Numbered from the stretch's first letter, positions 10,871 through 23,628 are shown. The stretch is DNA of 64,000 nucleotides from Loripinus fragilis (GCA_964019695.1 OZ026519.1:25475213-25539212), one strand, 5' to 3'. Translations and numbers: made by a program. Notes: generated by a model not told the origin, from the letters alone.

Positions 10871-11908
10871 TCATGGAATTTACCCTTGAATTTTGGGTCC
10901 ACTCGGGTAACTCCATATTTAGTTCAAACATATTTTAGTTCAACTTGGCAAGTTAAATATATACAAGTGACAGAATGTAAAAGGATTAGAATGAAAGCTG
11001 GAAGCTTATGATATTCTTCTCCTATATCTTCCCAATTCAACCTGTGCATGTCACACCCTATCAAAAACAATTTCTGTCAAATATTATATGTAACTGGTCT
11101 CTTATACATAGAAAATTTAAGTCAGTTCTATCTATACCCTATTGCAGCCAAAAGTTGTGTTTCAGGAGTTAAATCATATATTAGAAATTCCCAAAGTCCA
11201 TATTTAAAGGCAAATTCTATATTTAAAAAATCCTTTGTTAATTGTATACTCTATCTTCTCTATTTTACTCAGAATACCACAAAACAATATATAGAATATC
11301 TAACATGATGGGTCATTTTGTGTGAAATTGATGAAGCTATTACATTGTAATGGACATCACTATATGACTTAAGTTTTACATTTAAGCCGAAATTTTATTA
11401 AATATGCGGGTATATCACTTTTTTATAGACTGAAAAAAAACCCGATGTCATATGAGACATCATATAACTCTTTCCATTCTGAATGCAGCGGGATTGATAA
11501 TACCAGGCATAATCTTATCCTTTTTAAAATGCCTAGTATTATCTTGTAATATTTTGAAGCAGTTTTAAAAACAAGTATTGGCTTTTGAAATTTCACAGCC
11601 ATATTCTTGGACAGAGTGTGGTGGTGGACCTAATATTGATGAATTTCATCCTTTGTCTTTTGGGTAACATTTGGCTTATTGGCTTGATTCCCTGTTGAGA
11701 TGGCCTTTGTTATTGCTATCATCTTAGTGTTATTGCTCCCACTTTTAACACTATAACTGCCAGCCGAAAAACACCCCTGATGAAGTCAGCTGCTGCAAAT
11801 TTCTCTATAATAACAGATCAATTTTTTTGACTTGCACGGTAAGGACCCAGATGAGACTGCTTCATAGATGGGGGAATGGCCAATAATTTATTTATTCAAT
11901 TACAAATG
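10871..11908. other. Non-coding stretch, nothing recognised
   Basis: AT-rich. Small frames at 10826-11011 and 11048-11308 lack any recognisable protein feature. Confidence 0.45.
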
Positions 11909-12109
11909 TCACACCAGATAGGTGGCAATCGAAAATGTTAACGTGGATCAAAAATCTTTAGAAACAGAGTTTTTGATTGCCATTTGTCAAATGGCAACCG
12001 AACACACTGTTTCTATTGCCATTTGTCGAATGGCAACGGAACACACTGTTTCTAGCGATTTTTGATCCACGTTCGTTGATTGTTAAGGTTGCCGCCTATC
12101 CAGTGTGAA
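11909..12109. mobile_element. 200-bp MITE with about 48-bp inverted ends
   Basis: TCACACCAGATAGGTGGCAA ... ACGTGGATCAAAAATC at the left is inverted at the right as GATTTTTGATCCACGT ... TTGCCGCCTATCCAGTGTGA. The middle has two direct copies of a roughly 40-bp unit, TTGCCATTTGTCRAATGGCA plus ACACACTGTTTCTA. Confidence 0.8.
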
Positions 12110-13075
12110 TATTAATGGGATATGTTTCAATATCAATAAATGCAGTTATGGGAATCAGTTTTTCTAGAGTTCCATGTTCCTACCTAGGTTTCAAATGTAA
12201 ACTTGCCTTATATAGCTACTAGGCAATTATTGGTCATTGACCAATTCTCTTTTATTCGTTGTGTCATGGTTGGCATTTTACATAACAATAACTGAGACAC
12301 TCATTGACTGCCGCAATGTATTGTTATAGTTTTAAATTGTGGTCAGCTCAGTTACTCTCTCACTACTATCCTGTGTTATATGCTTTTTCCTGTTTAATTC
12401 TGAAATTTATACCCTCGAAGAATCAAGTTCAATGAAAAATGGTGCATTATCTTGATCACCTTCTAGTTGATCTGGGTCTCTACGCACTAGTTATAACTGT
12501 TTGCAAACAAGGATTTTATTGGATTGAGCAGGAAACCGGTCTAGTCTGGCGCTTCAAGGATTATGTTTCGCTTTGGGTTACTGCTAGAGTGATTAATTCC
12601 CTTTATGGTCATTGTTAGGTCACTATTGTCCAGCAGAGCAATTTGACTAGTCAATGACCTGCATAATTAAATGAGAGAGATAGTACAAATATTGGCTGAG
12701 GTAATCTTTTGCATAATCAATTTGTCGGGTCAAGCAAAAAATGTGCCTTCACATATAAATATACAAATAACGAAGATTTTTGATCCATACTTGTGGCAAA
12801 AGTCTTTTTAATCCCTAAAATAGTGATATCCATTTATACATGTTTTTCATAAATAAAATGAAGAATCTCTTGAAGAAGTTTCCATTTAGTTACACTCAAT
12901 GTCAAGGATATTATATGATTTCTCAAATAAGAAAAATAACAATCTTCTAACCTGATCATTAAGCATGGATACCTAATTGAAGATGTAGGATGGAAGTGAT
13001 GTTTTCTTTTTATGTGAAAAGGGAAAGGCCTGATCAAGCTGCACTGCTGATTTGACACAGCCTGAGTAGGTTGCA
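12110..13075. other. Non-coding stretch, nothing recognised
   Basis: No exon or repeat with clear boundaries. The 119-residue minus-strand frame at 12834-13193 overlaps the repeat at 13078 and is not supported. Confidence 0.4.
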
Positions 13076-13077
13076 AT

Positions 13078-13300
13078 ATATATGAACCGTGACATGTGAT
13101 TTCCAACAATGTGGCATTTTGACATGAATAGACTCGGGCGAGCCTGTTCAGCCTACTTTTAAGCTTAGAAACTCCTAGTAGCTTAACAGTCATAGAATAT
13201 TCAAGTGACTAGCAAAGGCTCTGATCAGACTGTGCATATGTGCAGACTGGTCTGAGCCTTTGCTTGTCGTACATACCACTTTGTTGGAAATCTCATGTTG
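13078..13300 (+). mobile_element. TIR short element with central hairpin
   Basis: The ends GAACCGTGACATGTGATTTCC...AACAATGTGG and CCACTTTGTTGGAAATCTCATG are inverted repeats. The centre GGCTCTGATCAGACTGTGCA faces TGTGCAGACTGGTCTGAGCC. Two further copies are at 18215-18447 and (reversed, truncated) 19677-19873. Confidence 0.8.
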
Positions 13301-13839
13301 CGGCTCAATCAATATGGTGGCCCTGCCCAAAGGAGGTCTGACTTTGCTACCCACTCATTGCCAACTGCTCACAACCTTTGCAAACAGATTGGATCGAGAT
13401 TAGGCACGTCAAAGTGTGATCTGGATCCAAACTGTTTGACACTCAGATGATATTCCTGGACAACAAAAAAATCATATAAATTTCCCAGGGGGGGGGGGGG
13501 GGGGTAGAGTTAAAAAGGCTCTGTTTTTCTTGACACAACTCAACAGACCTTTTATCAAACCTGTTGAGTGAAGTTATATTCTGGCTTCTCAAACAGTGGT
13601 AGCTTCTAGAAGCAGGCCCATCAGGATTAACATGATGTTTTTGAATATACAAAATATTGTACAGAAATAATGCTAAAAATTGACACAAAATTTGAATTTT
13701 AAACGAAGTGTTGCTTAGAACTTCTGGAACTGGATGGAACCTGTACATCATATGCAAAGGTAAGGACACCAATTGTTTGAACCATATAGGAAGGTATGTC
13801 ATCATTCGCATTGGCCATATCTTACTGGAATATGTCTTG

Positions 13840-14965
13840 TCATTCACAGATTTGCATCTCATTAGTTTGCACCTCATGGGAGGGTAACTGATTTGTTTGT
13901 ACCTCATGGGAGTTTGTCTCATTTATATTTTCATTTGTTTGTACCTCATGGGAGGGTATCTCATTTGTTTGTACCTCATGGGAGGGTATCTCATTTGTAT
14001 CTCATGTAGATGTATCTCATTTGTTTGTACATTATGAGAAGGTGTCTCCTTTGTTTGTACCTCATGGGAGGGCATCTCATTTGTTTGTACCTCATAAGAG
14101 GGTATCTCATTTGTTTGTACCTCATGAGAAGGTACCTCATTTGTTTTTACCTCATGAGAAGGTATCTCATTTGTTTGTACCTCATGGGAAGGTATCTCAT
14201 TTGTTTGTACCTCATGAGAAGGTACCTCATTTGTTTTTACCTCATGAGAAGGTATCTCATTTGTTTGTACCTCATGAGAAGAATGAAGGTATCACATTTG
14301 TTTGTACCTCATGAGAAGGTACCTCATTTGTTTTTTACCTCATGAGAAGGTATCTCATTTGTTTGTACCTCATGGGAAGGTACGGTATCACATTTGTTTG
14401 TACCTCATGAGAAGGTATCTCATTTGTTTTTACCTCATGAGAAGGTATCTCATTTGTTTGTACCTCATGGGAAGGTATGGTATCTGATTTGTTTGTACCT
14501 CATGAAAAGTCATCTCATTTGTTTGTACCTCATGAGAAGGTATCTCATTTGTTTGTACTTCAGAGGAAGGTATCTAATTTGTTTGTACCTCATGGGAGGG
14601 TATCTCATTTGTTTGTATCTCATGAAAAGGTAACTGATTTGTTTGTACCTCATGGGAAGGTACAGTTTCTCATTTGTTTGTACCTCATGAAAAGTCATCT
14701 CATTTGTTTGTACCTCATGAGAAGGTATCTCATTTGTTTGTACCTCAGAGGAAGGTATCTCATTTGTTTGTACCTCAGAGGAAGGTATCTCATTTGTTTG
14801 TACCTCATGGGAGGGTATCTCATTTTTTTGTACCTCATGGGAGGGTATCTCATTTGTTTGTACCTCATGGGAGGGTATCTTATTTGTTTGTACCTCATGG
14901 GAGGGTATCTCATTTGTTTGTATCTCATGAAAATGTAACTGATTTGTTTGTACCTAATGGGATGG
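13840..14965. repeat. 30-bp minisatellite, about 37 copies
   Basis: Units combine TATCTCATTTGTTTGTACCT with CATGAGAAGG. The exact 30-bp period keeps frames open on both strands (H-L-F-V-P-H-E-K-V-S repeats on plus, M-R-Y-K-Q on minus). Variants CATGGGAGGG, CATGAAAAGT and CAGAGGAAGG form local higher-order blocks, for example near 14460-14700. It lies between two fragments of the GGATCCAGA palindromic family (13375-13450 and 15000-15040). G17 at 13488-13504 lies just upstream. Confidence 0.93.
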
Positions 14966-15313
14966 TACCTGATTCGTTAATGAAAAAATTCTTTCAGGAA
15001 AACTATCAGAGTGTCAAAATGTTTGGATCCAGACCAGGACCATCATTCTACAAAGGTGATCTGCATAGTCTCAAACATGCCAAGTACTGATTTAGATGGG
15101 AGTGGGTGGGTGGCTGGTTTGGGGTGGGGGGGGGGTAGATTTATTCTGTAGCTTTTCATGTATGTCCATATAAGATGACAAATGTACATGACTGTCCCTT
15201 AATAAATATGATCCCTTGTAGGTGTTGGGTCTGTATAGCATAAAAATCTTGTGCAATATGTTGGCTTACAGTATAGTGCATTTCAGTGGTAAGTAATTTA
15301 CTGTAAACATATA

Positions 15314-15869
15314 CTGAGGGAAAAAAGTTTAGCAATTATTTATAATGGGGTTTCCCATAGGTGATTTTTGGAGCATTAGATCTTTTTAATTGGCAGGTTC
15401 GCAAACATGTCAGTTGTCTGAAAATGACCTAATGGCTACCCGCAAGAGGTCTAAAGAAACAAAATCCGACTTCATAGTGAGGATTTGATCTGCTGAGCAT
15501 TTTAATTTCAAGCGCTATTCAATTGAAAGGGAGGTAATTTGGGGAAATACGATTTTCAACTAAAAACTGTACGAAAATGGTGAATATAACATTCAGTTTT
15601 AAACCGTTTTTCACTGTCTTGCTCTTGGATCTAGACCTAGGACAGAAAAATGAAACTTTTAGTCGAAAACTATTCGCACTATTGCCAGATTAGCTGTTTA
15701 AGCAAGGGGGCATAAAATCAGACTTTACATAATGTGAAATGTCAACCTGTTAATGTCATCGTACTCGTGAACGTTTGTCAACATATAGTTTTGACACTAC
15801 GAAATTAAAAGTCCTATTTCTTCTAAACTGTGAATCCTCAAAGTATATTGCTAAACTTTTTTCCCTCAG
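15314..15869. mobile_element. Tc1/mariner-type non-autonomous element, 556 bp
   Basis: Inverted ends CTGAGGGAAAAAAGTTTAGC and GCTAAACTTTTTTCCCTCAG (23 bp including flanking bases) are flanked by TA at 15312-15313 and 15870-15871. No transposase frame. Confidence 0.82.
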
Positions 15870-16247
15870 TATATTATATTGTTGACTGACATGAGCAGTT
15901 TCTGTCTGTCTCGTATTGGAATCCCAAAGGATTTTTCAGGCAGTTTTCTAACATTCTTACTTGACTTTTTGCAATGTAGCATCTTAATGGAGAAAGTTTC
16001 AGATGCTTGTGGGTTAAACAAAAAACAGTCTTAATGTGTTTTTAATAGGTGTTAATTGCTTTTGCATCCTAGCCAAAAAGCTTAAAAATACCATGAATTG
16101 GTTACATGCAGAGAGCAGGATAGGGCCTGACCTCCCTGAACTTGGGAGAACTAGTATGCCACAGTCAAATCACATAAATTTGAAGTCCTTGGGAATAGAT
16201 TATTTCGAATTATCAGTAGTTCAAATGACATAAAATATATATACCTA

Positions 16248-16269
16248 CCCCCCCCCCCCCCCCCCCCCC
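16248..16269 (+). repeat. C22 homopolymer
   Basis: An uninterrupted run of 22 C. Just downstream, 16310-16385 is a decayed copy of the hairpin MITE seen at 17098. Confidence 0.9.
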
Positions 16270-17097
16270 AACACAAAATGATTATTACCACTTCTTTGCT
16301 ATCAAACATCAGTTTTGGGTACACAAAAGAAATGTCTCAGGGATATGTTCCTTTTACGCACCCAAAACATATGTTATTAGACAGCTAGGTATTGAAATTG
16401 ATCATAACATAGGTTCTATTCTATGAATCCAGCGTGTCCCAAATTTATTTTGAATGAGTGAGTATTTCGAAAAATCAAAGTTTGAATTTTCTAGGGTTTT
16501 ACTGTTTTGAGCAATTTGATCAGAGTTTACACCATTAATCTGTTAACCATTCCATCGCTACCTTTTTAAAACCGGTATACGTCACTTTAAAACAGACAGT
16601 AATTGATCGACATGATTGTTTAATGTTAATCAGCTTGATGTGTCACATAGACCTACCTCACCGATTACCTTAAATTCGCTGACCACAAAATTTACCATTT
16701 GACCGACTAGAACAACTGTCCACCAACTGCATTTCACTGTCGCGCTGCATGCAACATGGATGACTCTCTGCCAACTCTTGAGTTGATTGATCATAAAATT
16801 ATGACATTTTTGTTGCCGATGTGCATGAGCACCAATAGCATAAGATAGCATGCAGTTAATTGTTTGTACGTCTGTCACTTTCTGTACTCCAACAGAAGAA
16901 ATATCTGGAGAATTTTGTATGTTTTGAGTTGATTCTTTAAGTCCAGTCAGTCAGATGGGGTTTAAAGCTGTGACCCTATCCCCATATGATCTCAGCTGTT
17001 GATATGACATAAAACACAAACACAACATCTATAGCACGTACCAGTTAAGCAAATATTTTCAGTGTAAAATTGCGATTATTTTCTTATCCATCCGAAT

Positions 17098-17172
17098 AAA
17101 CATGTGTTTTGGGTGCTCAAAAGAACCGTCTCATTGAGACGGTTCTTTTGAGTACCCACAACATATGTTTTG
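17098..17172. repeat. Hairpin MITE core (ACATGTGTTTTGGGTGCTC... family)
   Basis: TTTTGGGTGCTCAAAAGAAC then CGTCTCA faces TGAGACG then GTTCTTTTGAGTACCCACAA. Nearly perfect inverted arms of about 35 bp end in ACATATGTTTT. Other copies are at 34130, 50440, 52290 and 56515. Between here and 18200 I see no gene; the 60-residue frame at 17497 looks random. Confidence 0.8.
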
Positions 17173-18214
17173 GTTGAGAAATAAAATATTTTTCAGTTTG
17201 GGGCCTGCCAATAGTTATGAATAAGAAACTGCAGCAGCAGGTGCATGATTTAATTGAGACCTTTTAACCATTTAGCAGGCATTACACAACAAATTATGAG
17301 CTAATATACCAAACCATTACTGACATACCTCTCATGTCTGAGACTGTCTCAATATGAGCTCTAATGAGCTCCATGTGAGCTTATCTTATAACTGGTTTGA
17401 ATTAAGGGTGAGGTTGGCGCTGTTAAACCGGTTTAAGACATCCAGTAAAATATTTAACTGACCGTTCCAAGGCGGTTCTTCTTTTGTGGATCTTTTATGT
17501 TTTTGTTCTGTCTTGTGTTTGCTATGTCTTTGTGCGCGTCTCTGTTTATATGTGCTTTGTGGTCACCTGCTGGGAAAGGGCTGGCCTCTTGGCTCTCGTT
17601 TGTGGTGTCTACTGTGAGTTTGTCACTTTCCCATTGGTATCCTGGGTCAGGTGTGGTACTTGATTGTATCGATTCCTGATCTTTGCACCCTTACTTACTT
17701 TGAAAAGGAATCATATGCAATGATTATTAAGATGCAACTCACTTTCATGCATCTTGCAGACAGGAATTTTCCATGATTATGACAATGTTTTTAGTAGCAA
17801 CCATCTGTCTTTGGACTTAAGGTGCAAATATCTTACAAGTTAGACTTTCATGTGAAATAAGGGACCACATTTTGCAAATCTAGCAAGCCCAGGGGAAGCC
17901 GTTTGTGTCAGAATTAAGATAAAAATCATCAGAATTTGCCAATCCATTTCACAGAATTTGATCAATTTATAGTTGAACAACAAAGTCCCTTATTTCCTTG
18001 GAAATCTTGCGATAAAAAAATGCAATCGGGGAAAAAAAACTTGAACTTTGTAAACTCCAGCAAGACATCTTATGAAGATCAATCTCCGAACTGTTACTAG
18101 AACTTGTTTCAATATACACATTTTCCATTTAAATATTTTCTGTCAGTTTTTATTCAAGAGCTGAAGTATGGAAAAGATGCTTTTTGGCAGGCACACTTAA
18201 TAATAATGAGCACA

Positions 18215-18447
18215 GACATGTGATTTCCAACAATGTGGCATTTTGACAAGTGTAGACTCAGATGAGCATGTGCAGCCTCCATTTAAAATTAGAAACTCCA
18301 AATGATGTTCGGTCAGTAGCTTAACACTCCTAGAATATTCAAGCAGCTAGAAAAGGCTCTGATCAGACTACGCGTATGCGCAGGTTGGTCTGAGCCTTTG
18401 CTGGTCGCACATACCACATTGTTGGAAATCTCATGTCACGGCTCATA
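18215..18447 (+). mobile_element. TIR short element, second copy
   Basis: GACATGTGATTTCCAACAAT ... ATTGTTGGAAATCTCATGTC ends with a hairpin core GATCAGACTACGCGTATGCG. Same family as 13078-13300. Confidence 0.82.
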
Positions 18448-18484
18448 TGATATGGTTGCAAAATTTAGGTAATCCTGCAGTTAT

Positions 18485-19075
18485 TCAAGGTGTGATCAAA
18501 AAGTTCTTGGCCCGATATGCTTTGGTGAGATTCATTGAATTAAAATCTGTGTCAGTCCGTCATTTGATCTAATTGAAAGACATTGGGAGTGTGAAAAGCA
18601 TGCGGTCATGCTTGGTTGCTTATGTAAACCACTTTTAAGAGAGGAGGGTGCGACACATTTGTAAAATGGAGAAACTTTAAATCAAAGCGGTTATCAAGTA
18701 ATTCTGTAAGAAAGAAATGCCCCCAAAGGAAATTCATGAATACTTCATGGAAACCCTTGGGAAGGTCAGTCTCCTTCTTATAGCACAGTGAAAAAATGGG
18801 CACAAGAGTTTAAGACGGGGAGAGAGAGCTTTGAGGATGATGGACGGTCTAGCCACCCCAAAGATGCAACTGCTGATGAAAATGTCAAGGTCGTGCACAC
18901 CCTGGTTATGTGTGATAGGAGGCAAAACCTGCGAAGCATAGCTAGCGAAGTGGGCATAAGTTTTGGGCAGTAGTATCAATCCTAACCGACATACTAGGTA
19001 TGTAAAAAGGCTTCGGCAAGATGGGTACGGCCAATGTTGACAGAAAAGGACTCTGTTGCTAGGGTCTTGCCCCAG
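18485..19075 (+). pseudogene. Mariner transposase remnant, 5' part
   Basis: Conceptual pieces read EIHEYFMETLGK, then STVKKWAQEFKTGRESFEDD, GRSSHPKDATADENV, VVHTLVMCDRRQNLRSIASE and VGISFG, followed after a frameshift by SILTDILGM. These are the paired helix-turn-helix DNA-binding region of mariner transposases (the SETMAR-like N-terminal half). In-frame stops occur near the start (ATGGAGAAACTTTAA) and after I-S-F-G-Q. At least two frameshifts are present. The DDD catalytic half is absent; the sequence ends near a G14 run at 19095. It lies between two copies of the TIR short element. Inactive. Confidence 0.85.
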
Positions 19076-19676
19076 GGGTGAGACTTGGGGTGCTGGGGGG
19101 GGGGGGGGTAAAAACTTTAGCGTGGGGATTTGCGAATGCGTACCATCAACTGCACGCTCTAGTTTTCTGTTACACACTCTTATCTGGGGGCCTGACTCTT
19201 GATAATTTATGATTTAGTTATTTAGAAGGGATTTTTTTTATCAAGGCTGTATGTAAGACTTATAGACTGGAAACTAATTTACAGTCTAAGATCAAACAGA
19301 ATACATGTATATGTTATGATAAAATCATTGTATTAGACAAATTTTCAGGGAGCTCATTTCTGGAATTGTAACTCAACGATGACCTGCAGTTACGGTCAAC
19401 ATTATGCAACAAAGTCCAGTCAAGAAAGTCATGTCCAAAAAGTCAAGTCATCAGAATACAACTAGCACCAATCCTGGAACTCTCTGGTTATCTTTGGCAA
19501 TAAAAGACATATTGGCTTTGGCATGAGAGATAGCTGTAATAACTCTAAGGTTTACTGTTTGATATTTTAAGATGATTTTAAGATAAGCGATATTTTCTGG
19601 AGATACAGAACTGATACATAAACTCCATTTCATAGCCTTGAGATAAGAGTCATTTTTCAACCAAACATTTAATGAT

Positions 19677-19873
19677 ACATGTGCGACCAGCAAAGCCTCA
19701 GATCAGCCTGCGCATATGCGCAGTCTGATCAGAGCCTTTGCTAGACGCTTGAATATTCTATGACTGTTTAGCTACTGACTAAACATCATTTGGAGTTTCT
19801 AAGCTTAAAAAGAGGCTGCACAGGCTCGTCTGAGTGACACTTGTCAAAATGCCACATTGTTGGAAATCACATG
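19677..19873 (-). mobile_element. TIR short element, third copy, truncated and inverted
   Basis: GCGCATATGCGCAGTCTGAT core, then CATCATTTGGAGTTTCTAAG and CCACATTGTTGGAAATCACATG. It is the reverse complement of 18215-18447 without the outer part of one end. Its other end touches the foldback element at 19876. Confidence 0.78.
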
Positions 19874-19875
19874 CA

Positions 19876-21560
19876 CACGGCCTCCAATCTCTGCCTCCTT
19901 CTCCAAAAAGAGCAGAACGTAAAGGGAGGCGAAGGCCCTTCCGGGAAGCAGGCAGTGGGCATAAACAATGGAACACGGTAAGTTGTGTTGACACATTTTC
20001 AATCATAAGTAAATTTTCAGCGCAAAACTCGAAAATCTAAGAATGCTATGCTTCGGGCAATTGTTCAAGCTATCCGTAGAGCATGCTGTTTGCACAGTTG
20101 AACTTAGTTTGTAAGCGTGAGAGCTTTTCTCCCGTTGCACAGTTGTCCAAGAAACGGTGGTTCCCGCATGGTTTTGCCTTCTAACCAAACGTATAGTAGC
20201 GTTTGGACCCTTATTCATACTACCAAGGCCCCTCCACACCCATGTTGTCCCAAATGCAATTTTTCGAGATATTTCAATGATAATTGAGTGATTTAGAGCC
20301 AAATTTCTTTAGGAGCAGGAGGCGAAGGGCAGGAGAAGGAGGCTGGGAGAGGAGAAGCAGGCGGCGATGATATCAAAATTTGCATTGATTTTGCTTATTT
20401 TTAATAATATACTTATCCAATCTATATCAAACTTGCATGTATGAATATTTCAAACCATTTAAATAAATCGAAATTACTTCGCTTTAAATGCCACCACCAA
20501 CGTAATGTGTGGTTCACTTTTTTTCTCATTGGAATCATGTAATGCTCACAGATTAGTGATACTTGTGTATTTCTCTCTAAGTTCTTGGGAAAAGGATTAT
20601 CAAAAATCTCAGACTGGGTCGAACCTCTGTTTTTTTACCCACCCCCTCTCAAGCTTTGATTAAGAGCATCAATTACTGTTGGTGCGAAAGACTTAGACGC
20701 AGAAAAAAGAGGAATTCAAACCAAACCTAACCATCATATAACTGATATAACAACTCGTGTATAAGAGCAGTCTCAAAAGATGTTAACTTAATTATTGCAA
20801 ATCTGATAATGTCCGTTCACGCATTATAAAGGAAACAAAAGCGTTTCGCTTATTCTCCCATTGTGTTGTTTGTTTAACCCAGAACGTCATGAGCTTGCTA
20901 GAGGTATATACATGTATATTATAAGAGAGGTATATATAGCAATGTTTGTGATCAGAATAATTCAGTTAACAATAGCGTTTAATCATTCGTATCATACATG
21001 CAAGTTTGATATAGATTGGATAAGTATATTATTAAAAATAAGCAAAATCAATGCAAATTTTGATATCATCGCCGCCTGCTTCTCCTCTCCCAGCCTCCTT
21101 CTCCTGCCCTTCGCCTCCTGCTCCTAAAGAAATTTGGCTCTAAATCACTCAATTATCATTGAAATATCTCGAAAAATTGCATTTCGGACAACATGGGTGT
21201 GGAGGGGCCTCGGTAGTATGAATAAGGGTCCAAACGCTACTATACGTTTGGTTAGAAGGCAAAACCATGCGGGAACCACCGTTTCTTGGACAACTGTGCA
21301 ACGGGAGAAAAGCTCTCACGCTTACAAACTAAGTTCAAATGTGCAAACAGCATGCTCTACGGATAGCTTGAACAATTGCCCGAAGCATAGCATTCTTAGA
21401 TTTTCGAGTTTTGCGCTGAAAATGTACTTATGATTGAAAATGTGTCAACACAACTTACCGTGATCCATTGTTTATGCCCACTGCCTGCTTCCCGAAAGGG
21501 CCTTCGCCTCACTTTACGTTCTGCTCTTTTTGGAGAAGGAGGCAGAGATTGGAGGCCGTG
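19876..21560. mobile_element. Foldback element, 569-bp inverted arms
   Basis: Left arm 19876-20444 and right arm 20992-21560 are reverse complements with few differences, around a 547-bp unique centre. The ends are CACGGCCTCCAATCTCTGCC and its complement. Arms contain GGAGAAGGAGGC/GCCTCCTTCTCC subrepeats. Each arm yields the same 99-codon frame (starting MALNHSIIIEISRK), an arm duplication rather than two genes. No transposase recognised. Not clearly flanked by a target duplication. Confidence 0.88.
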
Positions 21561-21686
21561 TTCAAACTCATGCTGATAGCAAAATCTTCAGACATATGTA
21601 AGTACCAAGGACCTTAAACCACATGCAATTATTAAAAGTTTTAAGATCTTGCCAGAAGGACCTGCATGTATATATGTCTTTTTGCA

Positions 21687-21750
21687 TGGTATTCGCCTCC
21701 CTTTACATTCTGCTCTTTTTGGAGAAGGAGGCAGAGATTGGAGGCCGTGA
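21687..21750. repeat. Solo terminus of the foldback element
   Basis: CGCCTCCCTTTACATTCTGC, then TCTTTTTGGAGAAGGAGGCAG and GAGGCCGTG, repeats the last roughly 65 bp of the right arm at 21497-21560 in the same orientation. Confidence 0.8.
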
Positions 21751-21824
21751 TGCAACGGCTCAAATTTTTTCTTTTTTCTCCATGAACTATGCATTTGTTG
21801 TGGTTCTCATTGGAAGAGTGGGAA

Positions 21825-22022
21825 CACAGGCTCAATGGTAGAGTTCTTGACTTGAGACTGAGGGGTTGTGGGTTCGAGCCTTTCCAGCGTCACAGGGTTG
21901 TGTCCTTGAGCAAGACACATTAATCCTTGCTAAGTATCCAGGTTTAACCAAGGAAGACCCCTCCAGACATAACTATAACTGAAAATTGTTGACTGGAACG
22001 TAAAGAATCAAATAAAAAAAAA
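21825..22022 (+). repeat. tRNA-headed SINE, full copy
   Basis: The head GGCTCAATGGTAGAGTTCTTG (A box) and GGGTTCGAGCC (B box) is followed by CCTTGAGCAAGACAC, CCAGGTTTAACCAAGGAAGACC, TTGTTGACTGGAACGTAAAG and an A-rich tail. Related copies are at 26947, 38800 and 38. Confidence 0.82.
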
Positions 22023-22589
22023 ACTCATTGGAAGCACCTCATGGGCTAAGGGTCACTCATTGGAAGTGGGTCTAGTGGGCCTAACCCACTTCCAACGAGT
22101 GACCATTTACGCATATATGGTTCTGTTTTATATATGAGAAAATAGTGCAGTCTTCGTTGGATACTTTACGTCCCAGTAAACAAATTTTCAGTCATGTCAG
22201 TCAGTTTTCACATGAGTTGTGACCCCCCAGGTATATGTAGCATAAGGAAGCTACCACCTCCTGCTTGACGTGGAAATGGATGGTAACACAAAGTGTGGAA
22301 TGGATGATTTGAAATATATCACTAAATATCACTAAGCAAGGCTCTATGGATTGAAGCAATAACCGGATTTGTATTGAACTGGAAGCATTCCAAACTTGGT
22401 CTATTTAGATAATTTCATCAATGGAATTGATACATATATATATTTGGCTATAGTTTATTAGCAGGGTTCATCCCATCAGAGAATAACAGCCACAATATGA
22501 AAAAAGAGCTCTTAAAAATTGACAATAATGTAAACGCTTATGTTATTGTTGGTCATGTCCCTCCTGCATTATGCATCCTCTGTCCTAAA

Positions 22590-23530
22590 CAAATGCTACA
22601 TAGAGGTTGGCTACATCGAGGTTCAAAGAGGTTGTAGTGGCAACGGTGCATAGGTATCATGATTTATGGTGATTGTGTATCAAGATTCATAGAGGTTTCA
22701 GGGATTTTCCTCAGTGTGATTAGGGGCCAAGTATAGGCCCCTTCCCAATTTAAAAATAAGGGAAAACTTCCCAAAATCGGGTGAACAAATTGACATGAAA
22801 ATCTGAGTAAAAATTGCTAAGTAACAGATGTTTTCATTCACATTTTTATGCATTTTTATGAAGTCCACTTCATGCAACTAGTTGCTGCTTTGATCAAAGA
22901 AAATGGAGATCAACTCACTGATCTACATTAGACAATAATTCAGACTGGATGAGTTTCTCAATTTTGATGTTTCAAATTATTTTTTCCCAAACTCAACAGC
23001 CCCCCCCCCCCCCCCCCCCCCTTCATCAGAAAGGTTGAAAAATCTCTAGCTAGCTGGGTTTGGAATTGAGGTTCATACTACTAAGAGGGTTGGTATCAAG
23101 GTTCAAAGTGGAATTGAGTATCAAGATCCTTAGTGGTTGGTTATCAAGATTCATCATGGTCGTTGGAGGTGCTTGTGTACCAAGTAATTCATTGTGGTTG
23201 AGTAGTAAGTTTTACAGCAAGTTTGGGTATCAAGTATGTTCATAGAGAGGTTGGGTATCAAGATTTATAGAGGTTGGGTATCAAGATTTATGGTGGTTGT
23301 CTGTCATGATTCATATATATAGTGGTTGAGTTGGTTAGGTATGATTCATAGTGGTTGGATGTCAATTCCTCAGTGGTTGTATAATATAGTCTTTAGTGGA
23401 AGGTTAGTTTCATTGTGGTTGGATAGCAAGGTTATCAAGGTTCATAATGTTTGAGGCTAAAGATACTAGTGGTTGGGTACCAAGTTTCATGATAAGAACC
23501 ACAGTGGTTATGCGTACCAATTTTTATAGT
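22590..23530 (+). repeat. Degenerate GGTTGGGTATCAAGATTCATAG array
   Basis: Loose repeats of about 25-35 bp with GAGGTTGGGTATCAAGATTC and ATAGTGGTTG variants. An older C22 run sits at 23000-23021. The 61-residue frame at 23060 is within the array. Confidence 0.7.
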
Positions 23531-23571
23531 GGATGAAAGTGGTGCTAATCACATGCATGCACGCATGCACA

Positions 23572-23628
23572 CACCCTCACAGCCTCACAGCCTCACAGCC
23601 ACACAGCCTCACAGCCACACACAGATTT
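23572..23628 (+). repeat. CTCACAGC microsatellite
   Basis: CCTCACAGCCTCACAGCCTC and CACACAGC variants, ending in CACACACAG. Confidence 0.85.

Noticed and set aside
13840..14965. CRISPR-like array of 30-bp repeats
   Set aside because: Units are directly adjacent with no spacers, and the DNA is eukaryotic. The same applies to the array at 41632.
18734..19177. 147-codon minus-strand frame
   Set aside because: It is antisense to the mariner transposase remnant, which is recognisable on the plus strand.
20003..21433. A pair of identical 99-codon genes in opposite orientation
   Set aside because: They are the same frame in the two arms of the foldback element. No recognisable domain or splice support.
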